Below are positions 35,355 to 44,287 of a DNA stretch of 64,000 nt, piece by piece. Made by a program: the position numbers and the translations under genes. Position 1 is the stretch's first letter. Every line of letters starts with the position of its first letter. This DNA is from JAFAGO01 sp031987605 (GTDB lineage: Bacteria > Bacteroidota > Bacteroidia > Flavobacteriales > Weeksellaceae): NCBI GenBank assembly GCA_031987605.1, contig DALZZF010000002.1:1-64000 (forward strand), written 5' to 3'. The notes under the pieces were generated by a model. That model saw nothing but the letters and a program-made list of their open reading frames with translations, was not told the DNA's origin and made no database searches.

Positions 35355-36008
35355 ATGAAAAATCTGTTCTTTCTTTTCGTATTCACTTTTTTCACACTAT
35401 TCGTTTCGTCTCAAAACAAAGGGAAAATTACCTATTCCATGGATTTTGATTCAACGAATCCGGAAATGGCAATGGCGATTCCGATGCTACAAGGATCAAC
35501 CATGGAAATGTTTTTTATTCCCGATTTTTCCAGAGCAAATGTATTGATGGGAAGTTTTATGAAAATGAATACGGTGATCGATGTAAAGGCTAAAAAGGGG
35601 TTGATGCTGATGGAAATGATGGGCAATAAAATTGCCACACCTATGGATCTTGCAAAACCTCCTTTACAAGAAAAACCCAATTATACCGTGGTGAAAATAA
35701 CCCCTGAAACCAAATCAATTTTAGGTTTTAAATGTGATAAAAATATTCTGAAATCGGACGATGGAACTGAAATCACAATTTGGACCACCAAAGAACTGAA
35801 AGGAAATTTTAAAGGAATTGAACAGCTGGACCAGTTTCCTGTGGATGGATTTCCGATGGAATTTTCCATGGATACCAATGGTATGAATGTGCATTATATC
35901 GCCACCCAATTCGATAAGGAAGTTCCGGATTCGGGATTTTTCAGCCTTGAAATTCCTGAGGGATACACCATAATGTCGGAAGAAGATCTTGCAAAAATGG
36001 GCAATTAA
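35355..36008 (+). CDS. Exported protein, DUF4412-like
   Basis: 217 residues. Signal peptide NLFFLFVFTFFTLFVSSQ; then GKITYSMDF and a run of beta-strands with methionine-rich stretches (NPEMAMAIPMLQGSTMEMFF, MLMEMMGNKIATPM). TKSILGFKCDKNILKSDDGTEITIWTTKEL fits the GLPGLI/DUF4412 type of Bacteroidetes exported proteins. Function unknown. The high methionine content (over 20 Met) could mean copper or oxidation response but is only suggestive. Confidence 0.72.
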   Translation: MKNLFFLFVFTFFTLFVSSQNKGKITYSMDFDSTNPEMAMAIPMLQGSTMEMFFIPDFSRANVLMGSFMKMNTVIDVKAKKGLMLMEMMGNKIATPMDLAKPPLQEKPNYTVVKITPETKSILGFKCDKNILKSDDGTEITIWTTKELKGNFKGIEQLDQFPVDGFPMEFSMDTNGMNVHYIATQFDKEVPDSGFFSLEIPEGYTIMSEEDLAKMGN

Positions 36009-36069
36009 AATAGGGATTTCTTACTTTTATGTTTCGGATTTCTACTCAAAAGGTTTCGAGCATTTTCCG

Positions 36070-36077
36070 TACATTTG
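36070..36077 (+). promoter_or_regulatory. Promoter -7 element for DUF3822
   Basis: TACATTTG matches TAnnTTTG, 12 nt before the ATG at 36090. An in-frame TTG at 36075 lies in the box, which rules it out as a start. Confidence 0.55.
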
Positions 36078-36089
36078 CGGGAGTTTATT

Positions 36090-36806
36090 ATGAAAAAACT
36101 TCATTTACTTTTTACCAAAGACGGATTGCAGTATCAGATTTCCAAAGGTCGGAATGTGCTGGAAGAAAATGGATATTTCTTAACCGAAGAAAATCCTGAA
36201 ATTGATATTACGGAATCTCTTGAAACCATTTTAGGAAAGGACTTTTCAGAAATTTCCGTCGTTTCCGCACTGAATCATTTTACATTGATGCCAGAAGGTT
36301 TTTCCGATCATGAATCGGGATTTCAGTTGATTGCCTACAATGCCAATGTGGAAGAAAAAAATGAAGAACTGATGCTTTCGGTGAACAAAAAATTTGCAGT
36401 TCAGTTTTATTATACTTTTCCGAAAATTTTTTATACAAAAATAAAAGCACTCAACAAACCTGTGCATTTTAATTTTTCCGGGGAAAAATTTCTCAATTCC
36501 ATTTCTTTACGAGGGAATAAGGAAATTCATATCAACCTATATCACAACCAATGTGAATTCTTTGCCTTTGACCGCAAAAAAGTGATTTTGTACAACAATC
36601 TGGATGTAAGTTCCGAAGTGGATTTTCTGTATTTCATTATGTTTACGCTGAGTAAAATCGGTTTCGGGATTGATGAAACGCAGTTTTTCGTGTACGGTGA
36701 AACCACTGAAAATGAAACCTTTATCTCCGAACTTCGCAAGTTTGTGAAAAAACTGAAAATTGTTTTTGATAATATTCCCCAGAGGAATTTTATACTTGCT
36801 GGATGA
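36090..36806 (+). CDS. DUF3822 family protein
   Basis: 238 residues, cytosolic. Begins MKKLHLLFTKDGLQYQI; actin/FtsA-like ATPase fold proposed for DUF3822, a Bacteroidetes family typically placed next to rsmD, as here. Function unknown. The last codons run into the heptamer array (the stop is formed inside GCTGGATGATGG), so the C-terminal residues AGG may have been changed by repeat growth. Confidence 0.8.
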   Translation: MKKLHLLFTKDGLQYQISKGRNVLEENGYFLTEENPEIDITESLETILGKDFSEISVVSALNHFTLMPEGFSDHESGFQLIAYNANVEEKNEELMLSVNKKFAVQFYYTFPKIFYTKIKALNKPVHFNFSGEKFLNSISLRGNKEIHINLYHNQCEFFAFDRKKVILYNNLDVSSEVDFLYFIMFTLSKIGFGIDETQFFVYGETTENETFISELRKFVKKLKIVFDNIPQRNFILAG

Positions 36807-36839
36807 TGGATGCTGGATGATGAATGTTGGATGATTTTA
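36798..36839. repeat. Heptamer-period repeat, left arm (GNTGGAT)
   Basis: GCTGGAT GATGGAT GCTGGAT GATGAAT GTTGGAT GATTTTA: six heptamers, overlapping the end of the DUF3822 gene. Inverse of the array at 37209-37264. Confidence 0.85.
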
Positions 36840-36852
36840 TAATATAGGAATT

Positions 36853-37206
36853 ATGAGTTTTAAATTTGAAAAATTAATTATTTGGCAGGATTCTATGAAT
36901 TTTGGAGAAGATATTTTCAAGCTATCTTGCAGTTTTCCAAATGATGAAAGTTTTAATTTAACCTCTCAAATCCGAAGAGCAGCAGATTCTGTCGCTTTAA
37001 ATATTTCAGAAGATAGTATCTTGCAAAGTAATCCTGAGTTTAGAAAATTTTTAGGGTATTCAATCCGAAGTATTGCAGAAGTTGTAACTTGCCTCTATAA
37101 AGCAAAGAGAAGAAACTATATTGATGAATAAAAATTTACAGAAATGTATTATTTTTCTTACAAACTTATCAATCATATTATCGATTTCAGAAACAAACTC
37201 AGTTAA
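36853..37206 (+). pseudogene. Four-helix-bundle (23S rRNA intervening-sequence type) gene with in-frame stop
   Basis: MSFKFEKLIIWQDSMNFGEDIFKL, SQIRRAADSVALNISED, NPEFRKFLGYSIRSIAEVV and KAKRRNYID are the signature of the four-helix-bundle/S23-like family (TIGR02436 type), related to proteins of 23S rRNA intervening sequences. The frame meets TAA at 37129-37131 after 92 residues. It then continues in the same frame for 24 codons (KFTEMYYFSYKLINHIIDFRNKLS), which completes the usual 116-120-residue length. One base change (GAA to TAA) explains the stop. Flanked by inverted heptamer arrays and placed between DUF3822 and rsmD. Confidence 0.8.
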
Positions 37207-37208
37207 AA

Positions 37209-37264
37209 AACACCCAACACTCATCATCCAACATCCAGCACCCAACATCTAACACCCAACATCC
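37209..37264. repeat. Heptamer-period repeat, right arm (AACATCC)
   Basis: AACACCC AACACTC ATCATCC AACATCC AGCACCC AACATCT AACACCC AACATCC, eight units, ending three bases before the rsmD ATG. Reverse complement of the GNTGGAT array at the other side of the four-helix-bundle gene. Confidence 0.88.
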
Positions 37265-37267
37265 ACT

Positions 37268-37825
37268 ATGTTCCGAATCATCTCCGGCAAATGGAAAGCC
37301 AAAAAAATTTCCGCACCTAAAAATTTTGATGTTCGCCCGACAACAGATTATGCGAAAGAAGCTCTGTTTTCCATGATTGAAAACCGCTACGATCTTGAAT
37401 TCTGTTCTGTTTTGGATCTTTTTGCAGGAATCGGCTCCATTTCGCTGGAATTTGCTTCCCGTGATTGTCCGGACATCACTTCCGTGGAAATGAATCCGAA
37501 ACATACCGCATTTATTCACAATACCGCAGCCGAGCTGAATATGGCGTTGCAACTCAATGTACAGCGCGGCGATGTGTATGAATGGCTGAAACGAAACCGC
37601 AACAGAAAGCAATACGATATTGTTTTTGCAGATGCTCCTTTTGATATTACGGATGAAAAAAAATATCAGGAACTGATTGCTTTGGTGCTGAATAACAATT
37701 ATTTGAAGGAAAACGGCGTTTTTATTCTTGAGCATCAGACCCGATTAAAATTGCAGCATCCGCAAATCACTGAAACCCGAAAATACGGAAATGTGAGTTT
37801 CAGTTTTTTTAAACCTGAAAATTAA
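37268..37825 (+). CDS. rsmD: 16S rRNA (guanine966-N2) methyltransferase
   Basis: 185 residues. SAM-dependent methylation of G966 in 16S rRNA. FRIISGKWKAKKI at the start, RPTTDYAKEALFSMI, VLDLFAGIGSISLEFASR (SAM binding, about 56-73), and IVFADAPFD, where the usual DPPY/DPPF motif reads DAPF. Start ATG directly abuts the heptamer array, so its leader consists of repeat sequence. Confidence 0.9.
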   Translation: MFRIISGKWKAKKISAPKNFDVRPTTDYAKEALFSMIENRYDLEFCSVLDLFAGIGSISLEFASRDCPDITSVEMNPKHTAFIHNTAAELNMALQLNVQRGDVYEWLKRNRNRKQYDIVFADAPFDITDEKKYQELIALVLNNNYLKENGVFILEHQTRLKLQHPQITETRKYGNVSFSFFKPEN

Positions 37826-37862
37826 TTTTCTCTACTGACATACTGTTGTCATTATCTGCAAT

Positions 37863-37870
37863 TACTTTTG
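37863..37870 (+). promoter_or_regulatory. Promoter -7 element for the DinB gene
   Basis: TACTTTTG matches TAnnTTTG, with TTG at 37846-37848 (14-nt spacer, shorter than usual), 29 nt before the ATG at 37900. Confidence 0.5.
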
Positions 37871-37899
37871 TGTTAAGTTTAACTCAAAAATTACAAATT

Positions 37900-38382
37900 A
37901 TGACCACAACAAACCAAAAACAATTTCTGTCTTCCGAGCAATTGCTTAACGAATGGCAGGGACACCGAAATCTTACGAGAAGAGTAATTGAAAAATTTCC
38001 AGAAAAAGATTTATTTGAATTTTCTATTGGCGGAATGCGACCTTTTTCCCAAATGGTGACAGAACTGCTTGCGATTGCAGGTCCGGGTTTGAAAGAAATT
38101 GTAGACGATCAATCTAAATCATTTAAAGAGGAATCTTTTCAATTCAACACGAAATCGGAAATTCTTGCAAAATGGGATGAGCAGACAAAGGTGATTGATG
38201 AATATTTTCCGAAAATTTCAGAAGAGCGCTTCCTTGAAAATTTTAATCTTTTTGGGCAATATGAATTTCCTGTATATCAAAATATTTTGTATTTTATTGA
38301 TAATGAAATTCATCATCGTGGGCAAGCCTACGTCTATTTAAGAGCGCTTGGAATTGAGCCTCCTTTTTTCTGGGAAAGATAG
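37900..38382 (+). CDS. DinB-family protein
   Basis: 160 residues. The start at MTTTNQKQFLSSEQLL is preferred because the promoter lies between it and an earlier in-frame start. DinB/YfiT-like four-helix fold with metal histidines: the helix around LLNEWQGHRNLTRRVIEKFP, FSQMVTELLAIAGPG, and NEIHHRGQAYVYLRALG with the HHRGQ motif. Such proteins are often thiol-dependent hydrolases or transferases; substrate unknown. The converging WYL regulator is not obviously its regulator. Confidence 0.85.
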   Translation: MTTTNQKQFLSSEQLLNEWQGHRNLTRRVIEKFPEKDLFEFSIGGMRPFSQMVTELLAIAGPGLKEIVDDQSKSFKEESFQFNTKSEILAKWDEQTKVIDEYFPKISEERFLENFNLFGQYEFPVYQNILYFIDNEIHHRGQAYVYLRALGIEPPFFWER

Positions 38383-38389
38383 TATATGA

Positions 38390-38421
38390 ATAAAGAACCA
38401 CTTTTTACAGTGGTTCTTTGT
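38390..38421. terminator. Bidirectional terminator
   Basis: Perfect 11-bp stem AAAGAACCACT/AGTGGTTCTTT, loop TTTTAC. Lies at the converging ends of the DinB and WYL genes; the last WYL codons are inside the hairpin. Confidence 0.85.
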
Positions 38422-39370
38422 TTAAATTTTCCGCAATTGAAGTGACCAAATTTTTCATCGTTTCTTTTAGAAATTCAGGTTCGAGAATTTCGATATAATC
38501 GGCAAAAGTGATTAACCATCGGGGAAATCCATCGGCAATCCATTCGGTTTCAAAGGTCATTAGTATGCGGTTTTCTTTTTCTTCTTCATGGGTTAAACCA
38601 TAATATTTTTTGGAATTTGTAATATGTGGAAGCACGTTTCTGTTCACAAGAATTTTTACTTCTGTTTTGGGATTTTTAGAATTTTTACGGTATTGCTCTA
38701 TATTGCCGTAATTTTGCAGAAAAGGAAGTTCAGTTTTACCTATTTTCTGGAAACGATCGATCCGGAATTGCCGGAAATCTTTCCGTAGAATACAATATGC
38801 CATTACGTACCAATAATTGAATTCAAAGAAAATTCCTACGGCTTCAATATTCCGTTCACTGATTTCCCCATTATCTTTTTTATACGAAATGGTGAGTTGT
38901 AATTTTTCATCAATGCTTTCCAAAATTGTGGGAATGCTGTTGCGCACTAAATCGGTGGATTTAGGCTTGTAGGAATAGATATTGATTTGATTCTCAATAT
39001 TCTGAATAAATTTTTTGTCCGAAGTCCGAAGAACCGATTTCACTTTTTCCATTGCGGAATGGTAATGAACATCCAGACTTTCATGGGCAAATTTTTTCAT
39101 CAGTTTTTCGGCAGTTATAAAACTCAGAACTTCTTCTTTGGTGAACATTATGGGCGGAATTTTGTAGCCTTCCATCAACGAATATCCATTGCCGGCCTCG
39201 CCAATAATCGGAATTCCTGCATTTTCCAAAGTTTTTATATCACGGTAAATCGTTCTGATGCTGACATTAAATTTTTCTGCCAAAGTTTGGGCACGAACCA
39301 AAGGTTTGCTCTGCAATTGGGTAAGAATTGCAGTTACACGGTCAATTTTTTTGGAATAATGGTCGTGCAT
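38405..39370 (-). CDS. YafY-type transcriptional regulator (HTH_11 plus WYL)
   Basis: 321 residues. The N-terminal helix-turn-helix (RVTAILTQLQSKPLVRAQTLAEKFNVSIRTIYRDIKTLENAGIPI, residues 11-55) is of the DeoR/HTH_11 kind, with GEAGNGYSLMEGY wing. The central WYL domain follows (ISYKKDNGEISERNIEAVGIFFEFNYWYVMAYC and RQFRIDRFQKI), probably binding a ligand or nucleic acid. Upstream of it on the same strand is the second ABC exporter, 28 nt away. Confidence 0.88.
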   Translation of the reverse strand: MHDHYSKKIDRVTAILTQLQSKPLVRAQTLAEKFNVSIRTIYRDIKTLENAGIPIIGEAGNGYSLMEGYKIPPIMFTKEEVLSFITAEKLMKKFAHESLDVHYHSAMEKVKSVLRTSDKKFIQNIENQINIYSYKPKSTDLVRNSIPTILESIDEKLQLTISYKKDNGEISERNIEAVGIFFEFNYWYVMAYCILRKDFRQFRIDRFQKIGKTELPFLQNYGNIEQYRKNSKNPKTEVKILVNRNVLPHITNSKKYYGLTHEEEKENRILMTFETEWIADGFPRWLITFADYIEILEPEFLKETMKNLVTSIAENLNKEPL

Positions 39371-39398
39371 CAGATTTTTTATGAATTAAATTTTTCTA

Positions 39399-41204
39399 TT
39401 ATTCCCGATACGTTTTCACCAGTTTATCCAGGTTTAAACTTCTGGCAGAAGCATCGAAAATTTCTTTATAAGTTCCTCCGAAATCGATGAGTTCATCGTG
39501 AGTTCCGCTTTCCACCACACGTCCTTTTTTCATCACATAAATGGTATCCGAATCCAGAATTTGCGAAAGGGAATGGGAAATGATAATCACGGTTCGGCCT
39601 TCTTTTATGGCATCCAGCGAATTTTTAATCTGTTCGGTTGCAATGGCATCCAGACTTGCGGTGGGTTCGTCCAGAAAAATAATCGGTGGATTTTTCAGGA
39701 ATAATCTTGCGATGGCGATTCGCTGTTGCTGTCCGCCGGAAAGTTGAGTGGCATCGTGCTCATATTTTTCCGGAAGTTCCATAATCTGATCGTGGAGATA
39801 GGCTTTTTTTGCCGCTTCCACAATCTGTTCGTGCGAGGCATCCATTTTTCCGTAACGAATGTTGTCTTCAATACTTCCTTTAAAAATGTGATTTTTCTGC
39901 AAAACCAGACCAATATCACGGCGTAGGAAATCATTGTCGTAATGATTGAGATTCACATTATCCAGAAGGATTTCTCCGGAATTCGGCAGATAAAATTTAC
40001 ATAAAAGATTAATAATGGTTGATTTTCCGGCTCCTGAAAGTCCGACCAAAGCGGTGGTTTTTCCAGCTTCAATATTCATGGAAACATCATAAAGTGCCTG
40101 AGTTCCGTTGGGATAAGTGAAGTTGATGTGATTGAGGATAAAATTTCCTTTCACCTCTTTTTTTGTAAATGTACCATTGGGTTCTGTTTCGGAATCCGCA
40201 TTAAGAATATCGAAATATCCTTCTGCATAAATCATGGCATCATTCATATCATCATAAATCCTGTGCAGCTGCCGGATTGGTGAAGAAACATTATTAAAAA
40301 GCATGATGTGGAGCATAATTGCACCAATGGTCATTTGCTGATCGAGTACCAGATAAACCGTGAGCAGAATAATCAACACGACACCGATTTGCTCAATAAA
40401 TGTTTTCAGACCTTCGTAAATAAAACTGTTTTTTCTTGTGTAGAGCTGGCTTTCCATCAGTTGCATCTGAAGATCATATTGTTTTTTGCCTTCAAATTTT
40501 TCTCTTACAAAACTTTTGATAACCATAATGGAATTGATGAGGTTGAGCAAACCGGAGGTTTTTTGTTCACGCTGATTTCTTAGTGTTCTGCGTACACCGC
40601 CCAGTTTTTTGGCCTGAAGCGCAGTTACCCAAAAATAAATCGGTACGATAAAAGTGGCGACCAGACCTACATAAACATTTTGCATATACATAATCACCAG
40701 CGCAATAATCGCATTGGAAAACATGGGCAGAATATCAATGAAAAAATTCTGAACAAGTTTGGTTAAACTTTCAATTCCACGGTCGATTCGGGTTTGCAGT
40801 TTTCCGGATTCGTGATTTTCATCGGTGAAATAGGCAATGCGGTACGTTAAAATTTTATCAATTGCCTTTTGTGCCAGTTCGGAACTGATGTTGATTCTTA
40901 TTTTTTCACCGTAAAATTTTTGCCCGAAGTTGATGAAAATATTGGCGATTTCCTTTATCAAAAGAATGGCAGAAATAATCATCAGCACATGAATTCCTTC
41001 TTTCATCGGATGTGCCAGTTTGGTGAGTTTTTCTACTTCGTCCACCGTATATTTTAAAACCACAGCATTTACCTGAGCGGCAATTGCGCCAAGAAAAGTA
41101 AGGATCAGCGTGCCGAAAGTCATCACACGATAAGGTTTTATAAAAGGTCGAAGCTGCCTGTAAATTCCGATCAGGGTGATGGTTTTGTTGAAAGGTTTTG
41201 CCAT
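39399..41204 (-). CDS. ABC exporter, fused permease and ATPase
   Basis: 601 residues. Six membrane helices (first 330 residues); ATPase domain with Walker A VGLSGAGKST, Q-loop VLQKNHIFKGSI, signature TQLSGGQQQRIAIARLF, Walker B IIFLDEPTASLD and H-loop IISHSLSQ (serine follows the histidine). Half-transporter of the MsbA/MdlB kind; substrate unknown. Not closely similar to the exporter at 31-33 kb. Followed by the WYL regulator. Confidence 0.9.
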   Translation of the reverse strand: MAKPFNKTITLIGIYRQLRPFIKPYRVMTFGTLILTFLGAIAAQVNAVVLKYTVDEVEKLTKLAHPMKEGIHVLMIISAILLIKEIANIFINFGQKFYGEKIRINISSELAQKAIDKILTYRIAYFTDENHESGKLQTRIDRGIESLTKLVQNFFIDILPMFSNAIIALVIMYMQNVYVGLVATFIVPIYFWVTALQAKKLGGVRRTLRNQREQKTSGLLNLINSIMVIKSFVREKFEGKKQYDLQMQLMESQLYTRKNSFIYEGLKTFIEQIGVVLIILLTVYLVLDQQMTIGAIMLHIMLFNNVSSPIRQLHRIYDDMNDAMIYAEGYFDILNADSETEPNGTFTKKEVKGNFILNHINFTYPNGTQALYDVSMNIEAGKTTALVGLSGAGKSTIINLLCKFYLPNSGEILLDNVNLNHYDNDFLRRDIGLVLQKNHIFKGSIEDNIRYGKMDASHEQIVEAAKKAYLHDQIMELPEKYEHDATQLSGGQQQRIAIARLFLKNPPIIFLDEPTASLDAIATEQIKNSLDAIKEGRTVIIISHSLSQILDSDTIYVMKKGRVVESGTHDELIDFGGTYKEIFDASARSLNLDKLVKTYRE

Positions 41205-41214
41205 ATGCCGAATG

Positions 41215-41258
41215 TTTGCAGATTGTAAAATTAACCGAATCTTCAGTAAATCTGCAAA
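41215..41258. repeat. 10-bp inverted repeat upstream of the ABC exporter
   Basis: TTTGCAGATT (41215-41224) and AATCTGCAAA (41249-41258), perfect arms with a 24-bp spacer, between the response regulator end and the exporter start. Possible operator for the exporter/WYL unit. Confidence 0.4.
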
Positions 41259-41296
41259 GAAATGCAGGCATAAATTTTCATAAAAGATAAAAAAGT

Positions 41297-41941
41297 TTAA
41301 AACTCCGAATTATTGGTAGGGTTGGTGTTGAACTGAGCAGCGTATTTCAGTAATGCATTGCGTTCGGATTTTAAACCCAGTTTGTTGATGATGGATGTGC
41401 GATGGGTTTCAATGGTTTTTTCTGAAAGAAACAGTGTGTTGGCAATTTCTTTTGTCGTTTTCTGGGAGATAATCAACTCAAATATTTTTTTCTCGGAAAA
41501 GGTAAGTTGTTCCATTACTTCTCCTTTTTTATAATGGACATCTTTCTCAAGATCAAATTTAATTTTAGAACTGAAATATCTATCATGACTGAGTAAATGC
41601 CGGATACATTCCCGCAATTCTTCGAGTGCATATTCCTTGAGCAGATAAGCATTGATGTTCAGTTCGTCTGCTTTTTTATAAATACTGATTTCTTTATGAG
41701 AGGTGAGCATAATTACTTTTGTATTCAACTGGTGAACCCGGATTTTTTCACAAACTTCCAGACCGTCCATTTCGGGCATTTCAATATCCAGAATAACAAA
41801 TTCGGGTTTCAGTCTTTTCACCACATCCCATGCCACTCTGCCATTTCTGCAGTTTTCCAGTACTACATAGCCCATGCTTTCTACAAGAACCTGAGTTCCG
41901 AGAAGAAAAAGTGGGTGATCATCAGCGATTACAAAATGCAT
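41297..41941 (-). CDS. Response regulator, NarL/LuxR type
   Basis: 214 residues. Receiver domain with acidic D7/D8, phosphorylation site D52 (FVILDIEMPEMDG) and K102; GerE-type helix-turn-helix near 145-205 (LTFSEKKIFELIISQKTTKEIANTLFLSEKTIETHRTSIINKLG). Partner of the TPR histidine kinase immediately upstream, one nt away. Confidence 0.93.
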   Translation of the reverse strand: MHFVIADDHPLFLLGTQVLVESMGYVVLENCRNGRVAWDVVKRLKPEFVILDIEMPEMDGLEVCEKIRVHQLNTKVIMLTSHKEISIYKKADELNINAYLLKEYALEELRECIRHLLSHDRYFSSKIKFDLEKDVHYKKGEVMEQLTFSEKKIFELIISQKTTKEIANTLFLSEKTIETHRTSIINKLGLKSERNALLKYAAQFNTNPTNNSEF

Positions 41942-41942
41942 A

Positions 41943-43964
41943 TTATTTTTGTTTTGGGATAATGATATTAATAATGGTACCGGATTGATCCGACTGGAAA
42001 TTAACCTTGCCTTTTAAATATTTCACCCGCTCTGTAATGTTCAGTAAGCCGAAACAATTGCCTTTTTCAAACATTTTAGCCACATCAAAGCCTTTTCCGT
42101 TATCCTTGATGTTCACTTTTACGGCATTTGAATCTTCTGTAACGGTTATTTTTCCTGCGGCGGCATCGGCATGTTTCAGGATATTGGTAATCGCTTCCTG
42201 AATGATCCTGTATACCTGCAATTCTTTGTCATGATCCAAGCCGCCTTTGTAGTCGATCTCTGAACTTACAAAAAACTGATGCTGGTTCTGAATGCGTTCT
42301 ACCATGTTTTCAACACTGAGTTTCAATCCGATTTTATCGAAAAGTATCGGGCTTATATTTCTGCTGATATTGCGGACTTCTTCAAGAATATTATCAATCT
42401 TGGTTTTCAGTTTTGTATTGTTTTCTTCGATATTGTGGCGAAGGTTCACCAGTTCATTGCTCACACTGTCATGAAGGTCGGAAGCAATTCTTTTCCGTTC
42501 GTTTTCTGTTTTCTGCAACAACTGAGATGTAAAATTTTCTGTCAGCTTTTTCTCTTTTAGAATACTTTTGTTTTTAATCCAAAATAGGATGATAACAGCG
42601 GCCAGAACAAGGAATGTCATGCAGGCAATCAGCAGCCAGATAAGTGTGTTTTTTTCACTGATTTTTTTTTCCTGAAGCAGTATTTTATGTTCTTTTTTTT
42701 CGGTTTCAAATTTTGTTTCGAGTTCAAAAAGCTGGTTTTTCAGGCGGTCTTTGGATTGTTTGTTGGTGTCTTCCACGAGAAACATACTGTATTCGTTCGC
42801 TTTTTTATAGTCTCCTTTTTTCTGGTAATAATCATACAGTGCACTGGCCAGCTGAAACATATATTGGGTATTCGGTTCTTCGGACTGCGCCATTTGTTTG
42901 TAAAAGCGTTCTACTTTTTCGGGGTCTTTCAACGGGGTTTTAAATGCATTGGAAAATAATATTTCCTGAAAAAAAGTTCTCATTTCCAAATCCGGAATGG
43001 CGGTTTGGTTTGAGATTTCTTCGGCGAGATGCAAATAATGGGCGGCACTGTCCTGTTTTTTTTGTGCAATGAATTTAAAGGCTAAAAACTGATTCAGGAT
43101 TCCTTTATGGTATTCCGGTATGGTTTTATAGGTTTTGGAAAATTTTGCCAGTTCGTCAATCTGTTTAATTGTTTTCAAAGTGTCGCCCTGCTCAATATGA
43201 AAATGGGCGGACATTCCGATGGCAGAAAATGTCAGAAATTCATCTTTGTTTTTTTTGAAAATATCAACTGCTTTTTGCAGAATTTTTTCCGCTTTATCAT
43301 AAGCCCTGTTTTGTACATAGAGATTGTGCATGAGAAGATACACCGTCCCTTTATTTTTATTATCTCCAACTTCTTCAAAGATTTTTAGTGCCTCAACAAG
43401 GTGCTTTTCGGTTTTATCAAGATTTCTTTGTCTTAAATAATTCTGGGCTATGGCAAAATGCGAAAACCCTTGTTTTTGTTTATGGACAATAGATTCGGGC
43501 TCAAATGAAATGCCTTTTTCGAGCCAGTAAAAACTTTTTTCCAGATTTCCCGCATCGGAATACTGGGATCCTATATAATGGCATAGATTTGTTTTTGCTT
43601 CTGCTGAAATTTTACTTTCATTGTCCTCATAAAATTTCAGTAAGGTTACCACGTACGCGCTGTCATAACTGCTGTTTCGTTTTGAAGCGTCTCCGTATGC
43701 TTTCAGATAGGCAGCTGCATTTTCGTATTTTTTTTCTTTTAAGCTGAGGTTATAATTTTTACTGAATATTTCCTGATATTTTTTGTCTGAAAAGTTTTCT
43801 AAATTGGAGAGCCACTCATAATCTGGCAAGTGATTATACTTGTTGTTCTCTATTTTCAGCTTTTCGGTTTTTTCCTCTTCACTAAGGGTTTGCTGATTTT
43901 TCTGACAGGATAGAATTGAACATAATAGAAGTAGAGTCCAATAAAACGTGTAAAATTTTCTCAT
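41943..43964 (-). CDS. TPR-containing sensor histidine kinase, predicted lipid-modified
   Basis: 673 residues. The N-terminus is a lipoprotein-type signal (hydrophobic run, then SILSC with C20). Residues 45-410 are TPR-like helical repeats (KGTVYLLMHNLYVQNRAYDKAEKILQKAVDIFKKN and others), probably periplasmic. A coiled-coil is followed by one membrane helix (NTLIWLLIACMTFLVLAAVIILFWI, near 435-460) and a cytosolic HisKA_3 helix with H498 (SDLHDSVSNELVNLRHNIE). The ATPase domain has IIQEAITNILKHADA and DNGKGFDVAKMF. Typical Bacteroidetes TPR kinase; signal unknown. Confidence 0.9.
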   Translation of the reverse strand: MRKFYTFYWTLLLLCSILSCQKNQQTLSEEEKTEKLKIENNKYNHLPDYEWLSNLENFSDKKYQEIFSKNYNLSLKEKKYENAAAYLKAYGDASKRNSSYDSAYVVTLLKFYEDNESKISAEAKTNLCHYIGSQYSDAGNLEKSFYWLEKGISFEPESIVHKQKQGFSHFAIAQNYLRQRNLDKTEKHLVEALKIFEEVGDNKNKGTVYLLMHNLYVQNRAYDKAEKILQKAVDIFKKNKDEFLTFSAIGMSAHFHIEQGDTLKTIKQIDELAKFSKTYKTIPEYHKGILNQFLAFKFIAQKKQDSAAHYLHLAEEISNQTAIPDLEMRTFFQEILFSNAFKTPLKDPEKVERFYKQMAQSEEPNTQYMFQLASALYDYYQKKGDYKKANEYSMFLVEDTNKQSKDRLKNQLFELETKFETEKKEHKILLQEKKISEKNTLIWLLIACMTFLVLAAVIILFWIKNKSILKEKKLTENFTSQLLQKTENERKRIASDLHDSVSNELVNLRHNIEENNTKLKTKIDNILEEVRNISRNISPILFDKIGLKLSVENMVERIQNQHQFFVSSEIDYKGGLDHDKELQVYRIIQEAITNILKHADAAAGKITVTEDSNAVKVNIKDNGKGFDVAKMFEKGNCFGLLNITERVKYLKGKVNFQSDQSGTIINIIIPKQK

Positions 43965-44230
43965 TAATTCTATATTTCGTAAAAATTAAAAACTTTTCAT
44001 GGGTTTGGTTGAATTTGTATAATAAGTTTTAATGGTTATTAGTTTTTAATTTAATGATAACAGGGAGTCAAATTTAATATTAAAATTTTACTCTTCCCTT
44101 TGTTTTATGTGATATTTGTGTCTTTGTTAAAAATTTCAGAAATAAAATCTTATTTGCTCCCTGTGAATCATTACGTGAATAAGAAGTACTGTATATTTTC
44201 CTGAGCACCACTTAATTTTAAAATAAGAGT
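43965..44230. other. AT-rich spacer upstream of the TPR kinase
   Basis: No gene seen. It holds GGGAGTCAAATTT...AAATTTTACTCTTCCC, a loose inverted pair around 44054-44098, and no convincing -7 box. It must contain the kinase promoter. Confidence 0.35.
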
Positions 44231-44270
44231 AAACGAAGAAATCCTGCATTAGCACTGGATTCCTCCGTTT
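44231..44270 (-). terminator. Terminator of the CsgG-like operon
   Basis: Stem AAACGAAGAAATCC/GGATTCCTCCGTTT with two A-C mismatches, loop of 12; on the minus strand it is followed by TTTACTCTTATTTT. Lies 17 nt past the 265-residue gene. Confidence 0.6.
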
Positions 44271-44287
44271 TATATATAGAATGGTTA

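Noticed and set aside
32400..41204. The two ABC exporters as one heterodimeric transporter
   Set aside because: They are about 6 kb apart in separate units with unrelated neighbours; each is complete as a half-transporter.
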